A stretch of 64,000 nucleotides of DNA from Muscardinus avellanarius. Taxonomy: Eukaryota; Chordata; Mammalia; Rodentia; Gliridae. Location of the stretch: positions 21,666,345 to 21,730,344 of the forward strand of contig OY726573.1 of the NCBI GenBank assembly GCA_963383645.1, in the 5' to 3' direction. Positions within the stretch are counted from its first letter, which is position 1, and each line of letters starts with the position of its first letter. The notes below the pieces were generated by a model. That model was not told where the DNA came from, did not search any database, and saw nothing but the letters and a program-made list of their open reading frames with translations. The position numbers were made by a program, and so were the translations under genes. This document shows, piece after piece, positions 11,481-20,715 of this stretch.

Positions 11481-13374
11481 TTTAGGCACTGGGGACTGAA
11501 CCTAGAGGCATTCTACCTCTTAAGCTATACCTCCCGCCCTATTTTTTCTTTCTTTCTTTTTTTTTTTTTGTAGTAATAGAGATTGAACCCAGGGGCATTG
11601 TACCTCTGAGCTACAATCACAGCACTATTTTTGTATTGTTTATTTTGTTTATTTTGAAACAGGGCTTCACTAAGTTGCAGAGGGCCTTACTAAGTAGCTG
11701 AGGCTGGCCTCAAATCTGCAATCCTGAACTGGGCATAATGGGGTACTCTTGTAATCCCAGCATCCAGGAGGCTGAGACAGCATGATGGTGGTTTGCAGAA
11801 AGTTTCAACTACTTAGTGAGGCCCTTTCCAACTCAGTGAAACTCTATTTCAAATAAAGAATAAAAAATAGGGCTGGGGATGTAGCTCGGAGGTAGAATGC
11901 CTCTAGGTTCTATCCCTACTCCTGCCAAAAAAAAAAAAAAAAAAAAAGTCACCATCAAGCCAGGTTCTGTAGCTCATGCCTACAAACCCAGTACATAGGA
12001 GGCTTAGACATGAGGATCACAATTTAATACCCTCAGCAACTGTGACCTTTTCTTTCTTTTTTTTTTTTTTTTTCGGGTCTGGGGATGGAACCTAGGGGCA
12101 TTTAAACCCTGAGCCACACCTCCTGCCCTATTTTTATTCTTTATTTTGAAACAGGGTCTCACTAAGTTGCGGAGGGCCACACTAAGTAGCTGAGGCTGTC
12201 CGCAAACTGCGATCCTCCAGTCTCAGCCTCCTGAATGCTGGGATTACAAACATGCATCACCACGCCTGGCTAACAGACCTTTTCAAAATAAAAACCAAAG
12301 CTGGGCATAGTGGTTTACACTTATAATCCCATCATTTGGGAGGCTGAGACAGGAGGACCGGGTTTGTGGACAGCCTTAGCTACTTAGTGAGGCCCTTTGC
12401 AGCTCAGTGAGACCCTGTTTGAAAATAAAGAATAAAAAATAGTGGGTATAGGAGGGCATGGTGGCACACACTTGTAATCCCCATGGCTTGGGAGGCTCAG
12501 ACAGGAGGATAGCGCAGGTTCAAAGCCAGACCCTGTTTCCAAATAAAATATAAAATAGGTCTGGGAGTAAAATATAAAATAGGTCTGGGAGTATAGCCTG
12601 GAGGTAGAAGGCCCCTGGGTTCCATCCCCAGTACCATAACCAAAAAAAAAAAAAAAAAAAAAAAAAAGTGGGTGTAGCTCAGAGGTAGAATGTCCTTGGG
12701 CTCCATCCCCAGTATCAAAAACAAACAAACAACAAACAAACAAATAGAGCTAGGTGTTGTGGCACATGCTTTTAATCCCACCATTTGGGAGGATGAGACA
12801 GGAGGATCACGGTTTGCAGAAAGCCTCACCTACTACTTAGGCCCTTCCCAACTCAGTGAGACTGTTTCAAACCTAAGAAGGCCTAAAAAATAGGGCTTGG
12901 GTGGAGCTCAAAGGTAGAATACCCCTGGGTTCCATCCCCAGTACTGGAAAAAAAAAAATAGATAAAGGGCTAGGGGTATAATTAAAAAGGTAGAGTGCCC
13001 CTGAGTTCAATCCTAGTACTCCTCCCCAAAAATGCATTTTTAGGCCGGGCACGGTGGTGCACGTCTGTAATCCCAGCATTTGGGAGGTGGAGACTGGAAA
13101 ACTGTGGTTCACAGACAGGCTCAGCTACTTAGTGAGGCCCTTCACAACTCAGTGAGATCCTGTTTAAAAAAAAAAAAAAAAAATCGGGCTGGGGCTGGGC
13201 ATGGTGGCGCATGTTTGTAATCCCCACACTTGGGAGGTGGAGACAGGATGATACTGCAGGTTTGAAGCCAGCCTCTCTGGGTTAAGAGACCCTGTTTCCA
13301 ATAAATAAATAAATAAATAAAATGGGTCTGGGAGTGTAGCCTGGAGGTAGAAGGGTTCCATCTCCAGTACCACC

Positions 13375-13405
<31 letters not shown>

Positions 13406-13465
13406 GGGCTGGGGTGTAGCTCAGAGGTACAATGCCTCTGTTCCATCCCTAGTACCACACAAAAA
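11480..13465. mobile_element. SINE cluster, mainly plus orientation
   Basis: Antisense fragments at 11485-11550 and 11570-11725; plus dimer 11728-11947 (type I); an older plus copy (11955-12050) is interrupted by an antisense type I dimer at 12055-12272, after which its linker continues (CAGACCTTTTCAAAATAAAAACC). Plus copies follow at 12298-12445, 12446-12665 (type III-like, with a 27-bp tandem duplication AGTAAAATATAAAATAGGTC at about 12545-12600), 12668-12740 (ID monomer), 12748-12955, 12960-13025 (ID monomer), 13043-13183 and 13190-13460 (type III plus an extra ID half). Confidence 0.75.
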
Positions 13466-14150
13466 ATGTATTTTTGGAGCTTGTTATTAGTTGGGCCTCT
13501 TCATTTCAAGTGATAAAACCCCAATTTGAACCAGCTTACACAAAAGATGAAGGTATCAAGATGTACTGGTTCATAGCCGGGAGTGGTGGCACACACTTGT
13601 AATCCCAGCATTTGGGAGGCAGAAACAGGAGGACTGAGGTTCATGGACAGCCTCAGCTACTTAGTGAGGCCCTTTACAACTCAGTGAGACCCTCTTTCAA
13701 AATCCTTAGTACTGCCCCCCCTCCAAAAAAAAGACATTTTCTGACAGTGAATGAAATGGTGAAATGGGAGGGAGATGAAAGTGTTAAGGATAATTCCTAG
13801 ATTTTAACTTAGAAAGTGGTATAATTTTTTTTCCGGTACTGCGGATGGAATCCAGTGGCATTCTACCTCTGGGCTATACTCCCAGATCTATTTTATATTT
13901 TATTTGGAAACAGGGTCTCACTAAGTTGCTGAGAGCCTCACTAAGTAGCTGAGGCTGGCTTCAAACCTGTGCGATCCTCCTGTCTCAGCCTCCTAAACGC
14001 TGAGATTACAAACGTGCACCACCACACCGGGCGAAAGTGGTATTATTTATTGAGATGTAAGACTAGCAAAGAAGTATTTGAGAGGAAAACAAGAAATTTG
14101 ATAAGCTAAGTTTGAATAGTTTATAAAGCATCTAAGAGAGGATATCACAG
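13465..14150. mobile_element. Unique sequence with two SINEs
   Basis: Unique intron segments are 13470-13572, 13735-13830 and 14035-14150. A plus SINE lacking most of its ID half lies at 13575-13730. An antisense type II dimer lies at 13833-14033. Confidence 0.65.
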
Positions 14151-14151
14151 T

Positions 14152-14153
<2 letters not shown>

Positions 14154-14188
<35 letters not shown>
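14154..14188. repeat. (GT)n microsatellite
   Basis: About 17 GT units leading into an antisense SINE. Confidence 0.9.
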
Positions 14189-14192
<4 letters not shown>

Positions 14193-14491
14193 GGAGATTA
14201 AACCCAGGGACATTCTATTTCCATGGTACACCTCAAGCTCTATTTTTTTGTTTTTCTTTTGGTGGGTCTGGGCATGGAATCCAGGGGCTTTCTACACCCC
14301 CACCCCTATATTTTATTCTTTATTTTGAAACAGGGTCTTACTAAATTGCAAAGGGCCTAAGTAGCTGAGGCTGTTCAAGAAACCACAATTCTCCTGTCTC
14401 AGCCTCTCCAATGCTGGAATTACAAGCGTACACCACCACGCCTCTGGTCTGTATTTTTTTTTTTTTCTTTTTGAAGAATGAACTCTTCAAG

Positions 14492-14538
<47 letters not shown>

Positions 14539-15410
14539 TTTCACTAGGGGTTTGAACCTTGGAGCATCTACCCTTGAATTACACCCCCAGCTCATTCTTA
14601 AACATTTTTTTTTTCAGGTCTGGGGATGGAACCTAGGGGCATTGGACCTCCAAGCTACCCAATGCCCTATTTTTTATTCTTTATTTCTTCTTTTTTGTGT
14701 GGTACTGGTTTGGAGCTCTTCTACTTCTGGGCTATTCTCCCAGACCTATTTTATACTTTTTTTTTTTTCCGGGTCTGGGGATGGAATCCAGACGTATTTG
14801 ACCTCCAAACTACACCCCCTGCCCAATTTTTTATTCTTTATTTTGAAACAGGGCCTCACTGAGTTATGGAGGGCCTCACTAAGTAGCTGAGGCTATCTGC
14901 GAACCGCGTTCCTCAGGTCTCAGCCTCCCAAATGCTGGGATTACAAGTGTGCGCCACCACGCCCGGCTCTATTTTATTTGGAAACAGGGTCTCATTAGGT
15001 TGCTGACAGCCTCATTAAGTAGCTGAGGCTGCCTTTGAACCTGTGCAATCCTCCTGTCTTGGCCTCCCACGCACTGGGATTACAAGTGTGCGCCACCATG
15101 CCTGGCTTTTTAATTCTTTATTTTAAAACAGGATCTCACTAAGTTGAGGAGGGCCTCACTAAATAGTTTTTGTTTTTGTTGTTGTTGTTTTTTCTTTTTC
15201 TTTTTTTTTGCGCGGGTCTGGGGATGGAACCTGGGGACATTGACCTCCGAGCTACACCCTCTGCCCTATTTTTTTTTTTCTTTATTTTGAAACCGGGTCT
15301 CACTGAGTTGCAGAGGCCTCACTAAGTAGCTGAGGCTGTCCGCGAACAGCCCAAATGCTGGCATTACAAGCACGCGCCACCACGCACGGCTCTCACTAAA
15401 TAGTTGAGGC
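14189..15410 (-). mobile_element. SINE cluster, minus orientation
   Basis: Antisense ID halves at 14189-14245 and 14258-14310 are followed by a left half to 14450. Further copies: 14538-14610 (ID half, after a GT array), 14615-14690, 14697-14755, 14770-14968, 14970-15108 (left half), 15110-15175, 15205-15390. A second (GT)n of about 20 units occupies 14495-14535. Confidence 0.75.
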
Positions 15411-15411
15411 T

Positions 15412-15608
15412 GAAGCCTGGCATGGTGGCGCATGCTTGTAATACCAGCATTTGGGAGGCTGAAACAGGAGGATCACGGTTCACAAACAGCCTCAGTTACT
15501 TAGTGAGGCCCTTTGCAATTCAGTGAGACCTGGTTTCAAACTAAAGAATAAAAAATAGGGCTGGGGGTGTAGCTTGGAGGTAGAATGCCCCTGGGTTCCA
15601 TCCCCAAA

Positions 15609-15639
<31 letters not shown>

Positions 15640-15642
15640 ATA
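15412..15642 (+). mobile_element. Type I SINE with (AAAT)n tail
   Basis: Head AGCCTGGCATGGTGGCGC, type I linker, ID half ending GGGTTCCATCCCC, and a perfect AAAT array at 15606-15642. The copy sits inside an antisense SINE: AAATAGTTGAGGCTG on its left is resumed as AAATAGCTGAGGCTG on its right, which acts as the target duplication. Confidence 0.85.
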
Positions 15643-16800
15643 GCTGAGGCTGTCCGTGAACCATGATTCTCTAGTTTCAGCCTCCCAAATGCTGGGATTA
15701 CAAGTGTGCACTACTATGCCTGGCTCATTCTTAAATTTTAAGATAGATATCCCTGAACGGCCTTGAACCTTTGATTTCACTGTCTCAGACTCCCAAATAC
15801 TGGTATTACACTTGTGTGCCAGTACCTGGCTGACAACAGTTATTTATTTATTTATCTATTTTTGGTGGTACTGGAGATTGAATTCAGGGTCATTCTCCCT
15901 CTGAGCTATACTATGAGCCCTATTATTTTTTGGTTTTATTTTTGTGGGTCTGGGGATGGAACCCAGGGGCATTCGATCTCCGAGCTATACTCCCTGCCCT
16001 ATTTTTTATTCTTTATTTTGAAACCAGGTCTCACTGAGTTGCAGAGGACCTCACTAAGTGGCTGAGGCTGTCTGCGAACTGTGATCCACCAGTCTCAGCC
16101 TCTGGAATGCTGGGATTACAAGCGTGAGCCACCACGCCCGGCTAGCCCTATTATTTTTTATTCTTTATTTTGAAACAGGGTCTCACTAAGTTGCAGAAGG
16201 CCTCACTAAGTAGCTCAGGTTGGCTGCGGACCTGTGATCCTTCAGTCTCAGCCTTCCAAGTACTAGGATTACAAGTGTTCACCACCATGCCCAGCTTGAC
16301 ACCAGTTTTTTTTTTTTTTTATAGTACTGAAGGTAGAACCCAGGGGCTTTTCTGCCCCTGGGCTATACTCCCAGACCTCCTATTTTATATTTTATTTAGA
16401 AATAGGGTCTCTCTAAGTTGCTGAGAGACTCACTAAGTAGCTGAGGCTGGCTTTGAACCTGTGCAATCTTCCTGTCTTAGCCTCCTAAGCGCTGGGATTA
16501 TAAGTGTGTGCCACCACGCCCGGCCCTTGACACCAGTTTTTAATAGGAATTCTGGGCCTCAAATGGTTAAAGTACCAATCATCTGGTCTAGTTAACTTTT
16601 TTGGGGGTACTGGGGATGTAACACAGGGACATTCTACCTCTGAGCTATACCCCCTGCCTTATGTTTTATTCTTTATTTTGAAACAGGGTCTCACTGAATT
16701 GCAAAGGACCTCACTAAACTGAGGCTGTCAGTGAACCACAATTCTCTTGTCTCAGTATCCCAAATGCTGGGATTACAAGCGTACACCACCACACCCAGCT
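15643..16800 (-). mobile_element. SINE cluster, minus orientation
   Basis: Copies at about 15643-15725, 15730-15830 (older left half), 15860-15925, 15945-16145 (type I), 16147-16298 (left half), 16320-16525 (type II) and 16598-16800 (type I). Positions 16530-16590 look unique. Confidence 0.75.
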
Positions 16801-16865
16801 CGGTCTAGCAAAATTTAAAGGAGAAGGGTAAGGAAAAATCAAGCTGGTATCTAATTTTGTAAGAA

Positions 16866-17330
16866 TCCACAGTAACTGTGCATGGTGGCCCATGCTTGTA
16901 ATTCCAGTACCTGGGAGGCTGAGACAAGAGGATCACAGGTTCACCATAAACCTCAGAAAACCAGTGAGGCTCTCTGAATTTTAGTGATACCCTGTTTTTT
17001 TCTTTTTTTTTTTTTTGTGGTACTGAAAGTGGAACCTAGGGGCTTTTCTACTTCTGGGCTACACACCCAACCCTATTTTATACTTTATTTGGAAACAGAG
17101 ACTCACTAAGTTGCTGAGAGCCTCACTAAGTAGCTGAGGCTGATTCGAACCTGTGTGCTCCTCCTGTCTTAGCCCCTCAAGTACTGAGATTACAAGCGTG
17201 TGCTACCACGCACGGGTAGTGAGACCCTGTTTTCAAGTAAAAAATAAAAACAGGGCTGTGAGTGTAGCTCAGAGGTAGAATGCCTCTGGGTTCAATCCTC
17301 AAGACCCCCACCCACCCACCCACACACACA
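16866..17330 (+). mobile_element. Old SINE dimer split by a younger antisense SINE
   Basis: The host SINE runs 16866-16996 and resumes at 17217-17330. The insert (about 16997-17216) is an antisense type II dimer with its T-run first. The host sequence TAGTGATACCCTGTTT (16982-16997) reappears after the insert as TAGTGAGACCCTGTTT (17217-17232), a 16-bp target-site duplication with one mismatch. The host ends in CCCACCCACCCACCCACACA. Confidence 0.85.
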
Positions 17331-17990
17331 CACAGGGGAAAAAAAAGAGACAGAGACTTTGGTACTATTAAGAAAGAAGTAAATTACCCTGGGCAATTTA
17401 TACTTCTTCAGTTTTCTGGGATTCAGTTTCCATATCTTAAAAATAAGGAGGTTTAGCCGGGTGTGGTGGCACACGCTTGTAATCCCCGAGCTTGGGAGCC
17501 TGAGACAGGAGGATCGCACAGATTTGAGGCCAGCCTCAGCTACTTAGTGAGGCTCTCAGCAACTTAGTAAGACCCTGTTTGCAAATAAAATACAAAATAG
17601 GTCTAGGAGTGTAGCCTGGAGGTAAAAAGACCCTGGGTTCCACCCAGTAGCACCAGAAACAACAACAACAACAACAACGACGACGACGATGACGCCGAGG
17701 AGGTTGAATCGGGCGTGGTGGTACATCCTTGTAATCCCCGCACTTGGGAGGCTGAGACAGGAGGATCGTACAGGTTTGAAGGCTCAGCTACTTAGTGAGG
17801 CTCTCAGCAACTTAGTGAGACCCTGGATTTTTTCTTTTAAACATCTGGAAACAGTCTCTCTAGGTTGCTGAATGCATCTACAAGTTGCTGAGGTTTGCTT
17901 AGCACCTGAGATCCTCCTGTCTCAGCCTCCCAAGTATTGGGATTACTGACGTGCGCCACCATTCTGGATAGTAACTACTGTTCTAAGAAA
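17330..17990. mobile_element. Unique segment and SINEs beside the promoter
   Basis: Positions 17330-17455 are unique. A plus type II dimer (17456-17662) ends in (CAA)n turning into (CGA)n at 17663-17697. A plus left half (17705-17828) runs into an antisense left half (17830-17970), which forms the boundary of the CpG island. Confidence 0.75.
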
Positions 17991-18229
17991 TTTAAGGCCA
18001 CCAAACGCACGCCTGGGGCCTGTTTCAGGAGTCTTTGGACGAAAATGACTGAGGACGGATTGTGGGGTGCTCCCTGAACCCGAAGCCCGAGACCAAAACC
18101 GGTGTCCTCGGCGGCCAATACAGCGGCACCGCAGTCACCGCGGGAACGCCCACCTGGCCCGAGGCCCCAGGCCGCGCAGCTCACCTCCCAGCCCGCGCCG
18201 CGCCTCCGCCTCCAGCCTCCGCGCACCTA

Positions 18230-18236
18230 TTTCCGG
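18230..18236 (-). promoter_or_regulatory. ETS/GABP-type site
   Basis: TTTCCGG (CCGGAAA on the minus strand) lies 11 bp left of the NRF1 palindrome. ETS-family sites of this form commonly accompany NRF1 in bidirectional CpG promoters. Confidence 0.5.
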
Positions 18237-18246
18237 GGTACACTTC

Positions 18247-18258
18247 TGCGCACGCGCA
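18247..18258. promoter_or_regulatory. NRF1-type palindromic site
   Basis: TGCGCACGCGCA matches the NRF1 consensus (YGCGCAYGCGCR) at every position. It is centrally placed between the proposed SRR exon 1 donor and the SMG6 start. Confidence 0.75.
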
Positions 18259-18445
18259 GCGCCCGCGGCCCCGCCTCACAGGGTGGCCGGGCTCTCGAGA
18301 ACGCGCGCTCAGTGCCTTTTCTCCCAGTGCGGCCACCGTCGGCCGGGGAGCCGAGGGGAAGGGGCGGGGAAAAGGGTAGGAGTGGGTGAGCGCGCGCCGC
18401 TGGTCCGTCGTGGTTTCCTGGCTGCGCGCGGCGGCGGCGGAATCG

Positions 18446-18457
18446 ATGCAGCTGTAG
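18446..18457 (+). promoter_or_regulatory. Minimal upstream ORF (Met-Gln-Leu-stop) in SMG6 leader
   Basis: ATG CAG CTG TAG ends 14 nt before the SMG6 start codon. Its start context is weak (T at -3, C at +4), so most ribosomes should scan past. It will be in the mRNA only if transcription starts left of 18446, which is likely for this promoter but not shown. Confidence 0.6.
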
Positions 18458-18468
18458 CAGCAGCCGCG

Positions 18469-18479
18469 AAGATGGCGGA
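18469..18479 (+). promoter_or_regulatory. YY1-type site over the SMG6 start codon
   Basis: AAGATGGCGGA matches the YY1 AANATGGCGG consensus and overlaps the initiator ATG. In TATA-less genes such a site just downstream of the start region often helps to position transcription. The same bases give a strong Kozak context (A at -3, G at +4). Confidence 0.55.
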
Positions 18480-18559
18480 GGGGTTGGAGCGTGTGCGGAT
18501 CTCCGCGTCGGAGCTGCGAGGGATCCTCGCCACTCTGGCTCCGCAGGCCGGGAGCAGAG
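18472..18559 (+). CDS. SMG6: SMG6 exon 1 coding part, residues 1-29
   Basis: SMG6 (EST1A) is the endonuclease that cuts premature-stop mRNAs near the stop codon during nonsense-mediated decay, and it has also been linked to telomere maintenance. The exon encodes MAEGLERVRISASELRGILA and nine further residues to SR, matching the human N-terminus, and ends GCAGAG|GTGAGTCG. The last G begins codon 30, completed by AA in exon 2 to give Glu. The frame stays open upstream to 18067. This ATG is chosen because it matches the conserved human start and has a strong Kozak context. The 5' UTR start is not determined. Confidence 0.95.
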
Positions 18560-18759
18560 GTGAGTCGCCGCCCCGCTCCTGGGCCGGGCCTGCCCGCCCC
18601 GCCTCCCTCGCCTCTCCCCGCCCCGTCCGCTCAGTGGGGGCGGGGAGCGCGGAGCGGCCGGACCCCTGCCCCTCGCAGGGCCGGGGCCGGAGCGCGGCGC
18701 GGTCGGGCTCTGCCAGCTCCTGACCCCTCCGGGAGAGCCTGGCTTGGGTTTCTGCCTCC

Positions 18760-19432
18760 ATCCTTTCTTACTGCGAAGGTGACTGTTCTTTGCCCAGCTC
18801 GCTGACACCAGCCGGTGGATTCCCAGTAGTCCGGAGACGCGAACTGGGCTGGGTGCTGGGTGCTGGGGTCTGGTGGAGGGCCTGGAGTGTCTCGTCCCCA
18901 AAGGAGTCCGCTGGCCGGCTCCCGTCACCTGTTTAGCGTCGGAGAGAAGGAGCTGGGAAAATTGAGGGAAAAGGTTTAACAGGCTAGGACTTCCTTACTT
19001 AACTCTTCCCCCAGTGCGGGACCTTCTGAAAGCGGTAAGGATCCAGGACCTCTGAGAGCTGACTCTGCTGTGGTTTGGCTTTGGCCTGTGTGGTGTGAAA
19101 GTAGTTTTTATCAGAGAAAACGCCCAAGTTGCCACTTAGTTTAAAATCTCTAGCTACATCAGGCAAGCTTCAGAAAAGATTCTTGTATCTCATCTTACAT
19201 TTGTTAGGTTGTGCAGTTGTATAGAGTGGTAGCTGTGATAGGTGCCTTCTCCAGGCTTGAGGCTACAGCCTTTGAGTTTGTTTCGCTGGTCAACTGAATG
19301 GTTTATTCGGGCTATTTTCTTCTGCTGCTCTGGAAAGCAGCATAGCTCTTCTAAGCCTTCTCTCTTTCCTATGCATCCACCTGAGTTACAAAAATTACTC
19401 AGGGTTCTGGGTTTAAAGTGCTTTATCTGAGC
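18760..19432. other. 5' part of SMG6 intron 1, single-copy
   Basis: Sequence grades from the CpG island into ordinary intron without SINEs. No exon is supported. It may carry promoter-proximal regulatory sequence, since repeats are absent here but dense elsewhere. Confidence 0.5.
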
Positions 19433-19810
19433 TGGGCATGGTGGCGCAGCCTTGTAATCCCAGCATTCGGAGGCTGAGCCCGGAGGATCGTGGTTCGCAG
19501 ACAGCCTCAGCTACTTAGGGAGGCCCTCTGCAACTCAGTGAGACCTGGTTTCAAAATAAAGAATAAAAAAATACGGCAAGGGGTGTAGCTCAGAGGTTGA
19601 ATGTCCCTGGGTTCCATCCCCAGACCAACACACACAAAAAAAGTGCTTTATCTGTGATGAGTATTTTTTTTATTCTTTATTTTGAAACAGGGTCGCACTG
19701 AGTTGCAAAGGGCCTCACTAAGTAGTGGCTGAGGTTGTCTGGGAACCGTAGTCCTCCTGTCTCAGCCTCTGGGATTACAAGCATGCACCACCACACCAGG
19801 CTGCTGCTGC

Positions 19811-19853
<43 letters not shown>

Positions 19854-20380
19854 CAAGATCTTATGAAGTCGTTAAAGCTGATTTCAAACCTTTAATCTTC
19901 CTGTTTTTGGCCTCCAAAGTACTGGGCTTACAAGTTTGTGACATTACACCAGGCTTTCATTTTTTTTTTTCTTAAAAATTTTTCTGCTTTATTATACCCA
20001 CAGAAAGGAGGTGTAAATACTGAAGTCTCTGATACTTGTTATGGGCTTGTTTACATTTTTGTTTATAGTAGTAGCAGACTATATAAAGACACTACTTTGT
20101 GTACTTGATAATATTCTTAATAGTTCCTGTCCATTTTCCTCTGGAATGTTTAGTGGTTACTTATAGTAGTCTTTACCCTTGCTAGTTAAAGGTAGTGCTT
20201 GTAATCCCAGAATTTTGGAGGCTGAGATAGAAGGATCTCAGGTTTGAGGACAGCCTCAAACATTGGTAATTTTGTGAGATTGTGTTTCTTAATACAAAAT
20301 AAAGGTAGGGCTGGGAATGTAGCTCAGAGGTAGAAAGCCCCTGGGTTCAATTGCCATTATCCCGCCCCCACAGAAATAAA
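19433..20380. mobile_element. SINEs and unique segment in SMG6 intron 1
   Basis: Plus type I dimer 19433-19645; antisense left half 19665-19805; (ATT)n of about 14 units at 19810-19852; older antisense fragment 19855-19955; unique 19960-20195; plus older dimer 20195-20375 with a short linker. Confidence 0.7.
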
Positions 20381-20715
20381 GGTAATAGATACTTAAAAAA
20401 ACATATATACTTGTTTATCTGTTCAGAAAGTTCATGGTTTCTGAAGTCCTATACTCTTATTCTTGAGTAACCCAGTCCTTGATATTTTGAGAGCATGTCA
20501 CAATCCTTCCATCAGTGTCCTGGGAAAACTCTTCTATGGAACTTTTTCTTTCATATTCCATTATCATAGTAGCAGTTAGTCTCAGTATTCTAATGATGAT
20601 AGTCTGAGCAGTATTTTCTTGAAATGACACTGCTGGCTGCTATTAGGGAATTGGTGAGGATGAGTGGAGTTGAATGTAAAAGGAACTATTGGTATCTATA
20701 GTCTGACATTGTGTG
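20380..20715. other. Unique SMG6 intron 1 sequence
   Basis: AT-rich single-copy sequence with nothing recognisable. Confidence 0.5.

Larger units (their letters stand above)
18185..18300 (-). other. SRR: Probable SRR non-coding exon 1 (5' UTR)
   Basis: SRR translation starts in exon 2, so a non-coding first exon is expected in the island. On the minus strand the best donor is GGGAG|GTGAGC, with the last exon base at 18185, which would give an intron 1 of about 9.7 kb to the 8493 acceptor. The right limit is a guess near the NRF1 site. A weaker donor, GCCAG|GTGGGC, lies about 30 bp further into the intron, near 18154. Confidence 0.45.
17990..18760. promoter_or_regulatory. CpG island: shared SRR/SMG6 bidirectional promoter
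   Basis: About 770 bp of CpG-rich sequence, sharply different from the SINE-rich flanks, lies between the divergent genes SRR (left) and SMG6 (right). It contains GC boxes (for example GGGGCGGGG near 18360), a perfect NRF1-type palindrome, an ETS-type site, the SMG6 start codon and a likely SRR first-exon donor. No TATA box is evident. CpG-island divergent promoters with NRF1 and ETS sites usually drive housekeeping expression, which suits both genes. Exact transcription starts cannot be read from the sequence. Confidence 0.88.

Noticed and set aside
18227..18928. 233- and 150-codon minus-strand open frames across the CpG island
   Set aside because: High GC lowers stop frequency. The frames overlap SMG6 exon 1 in antisense, and SRR coding starts in exon 2.
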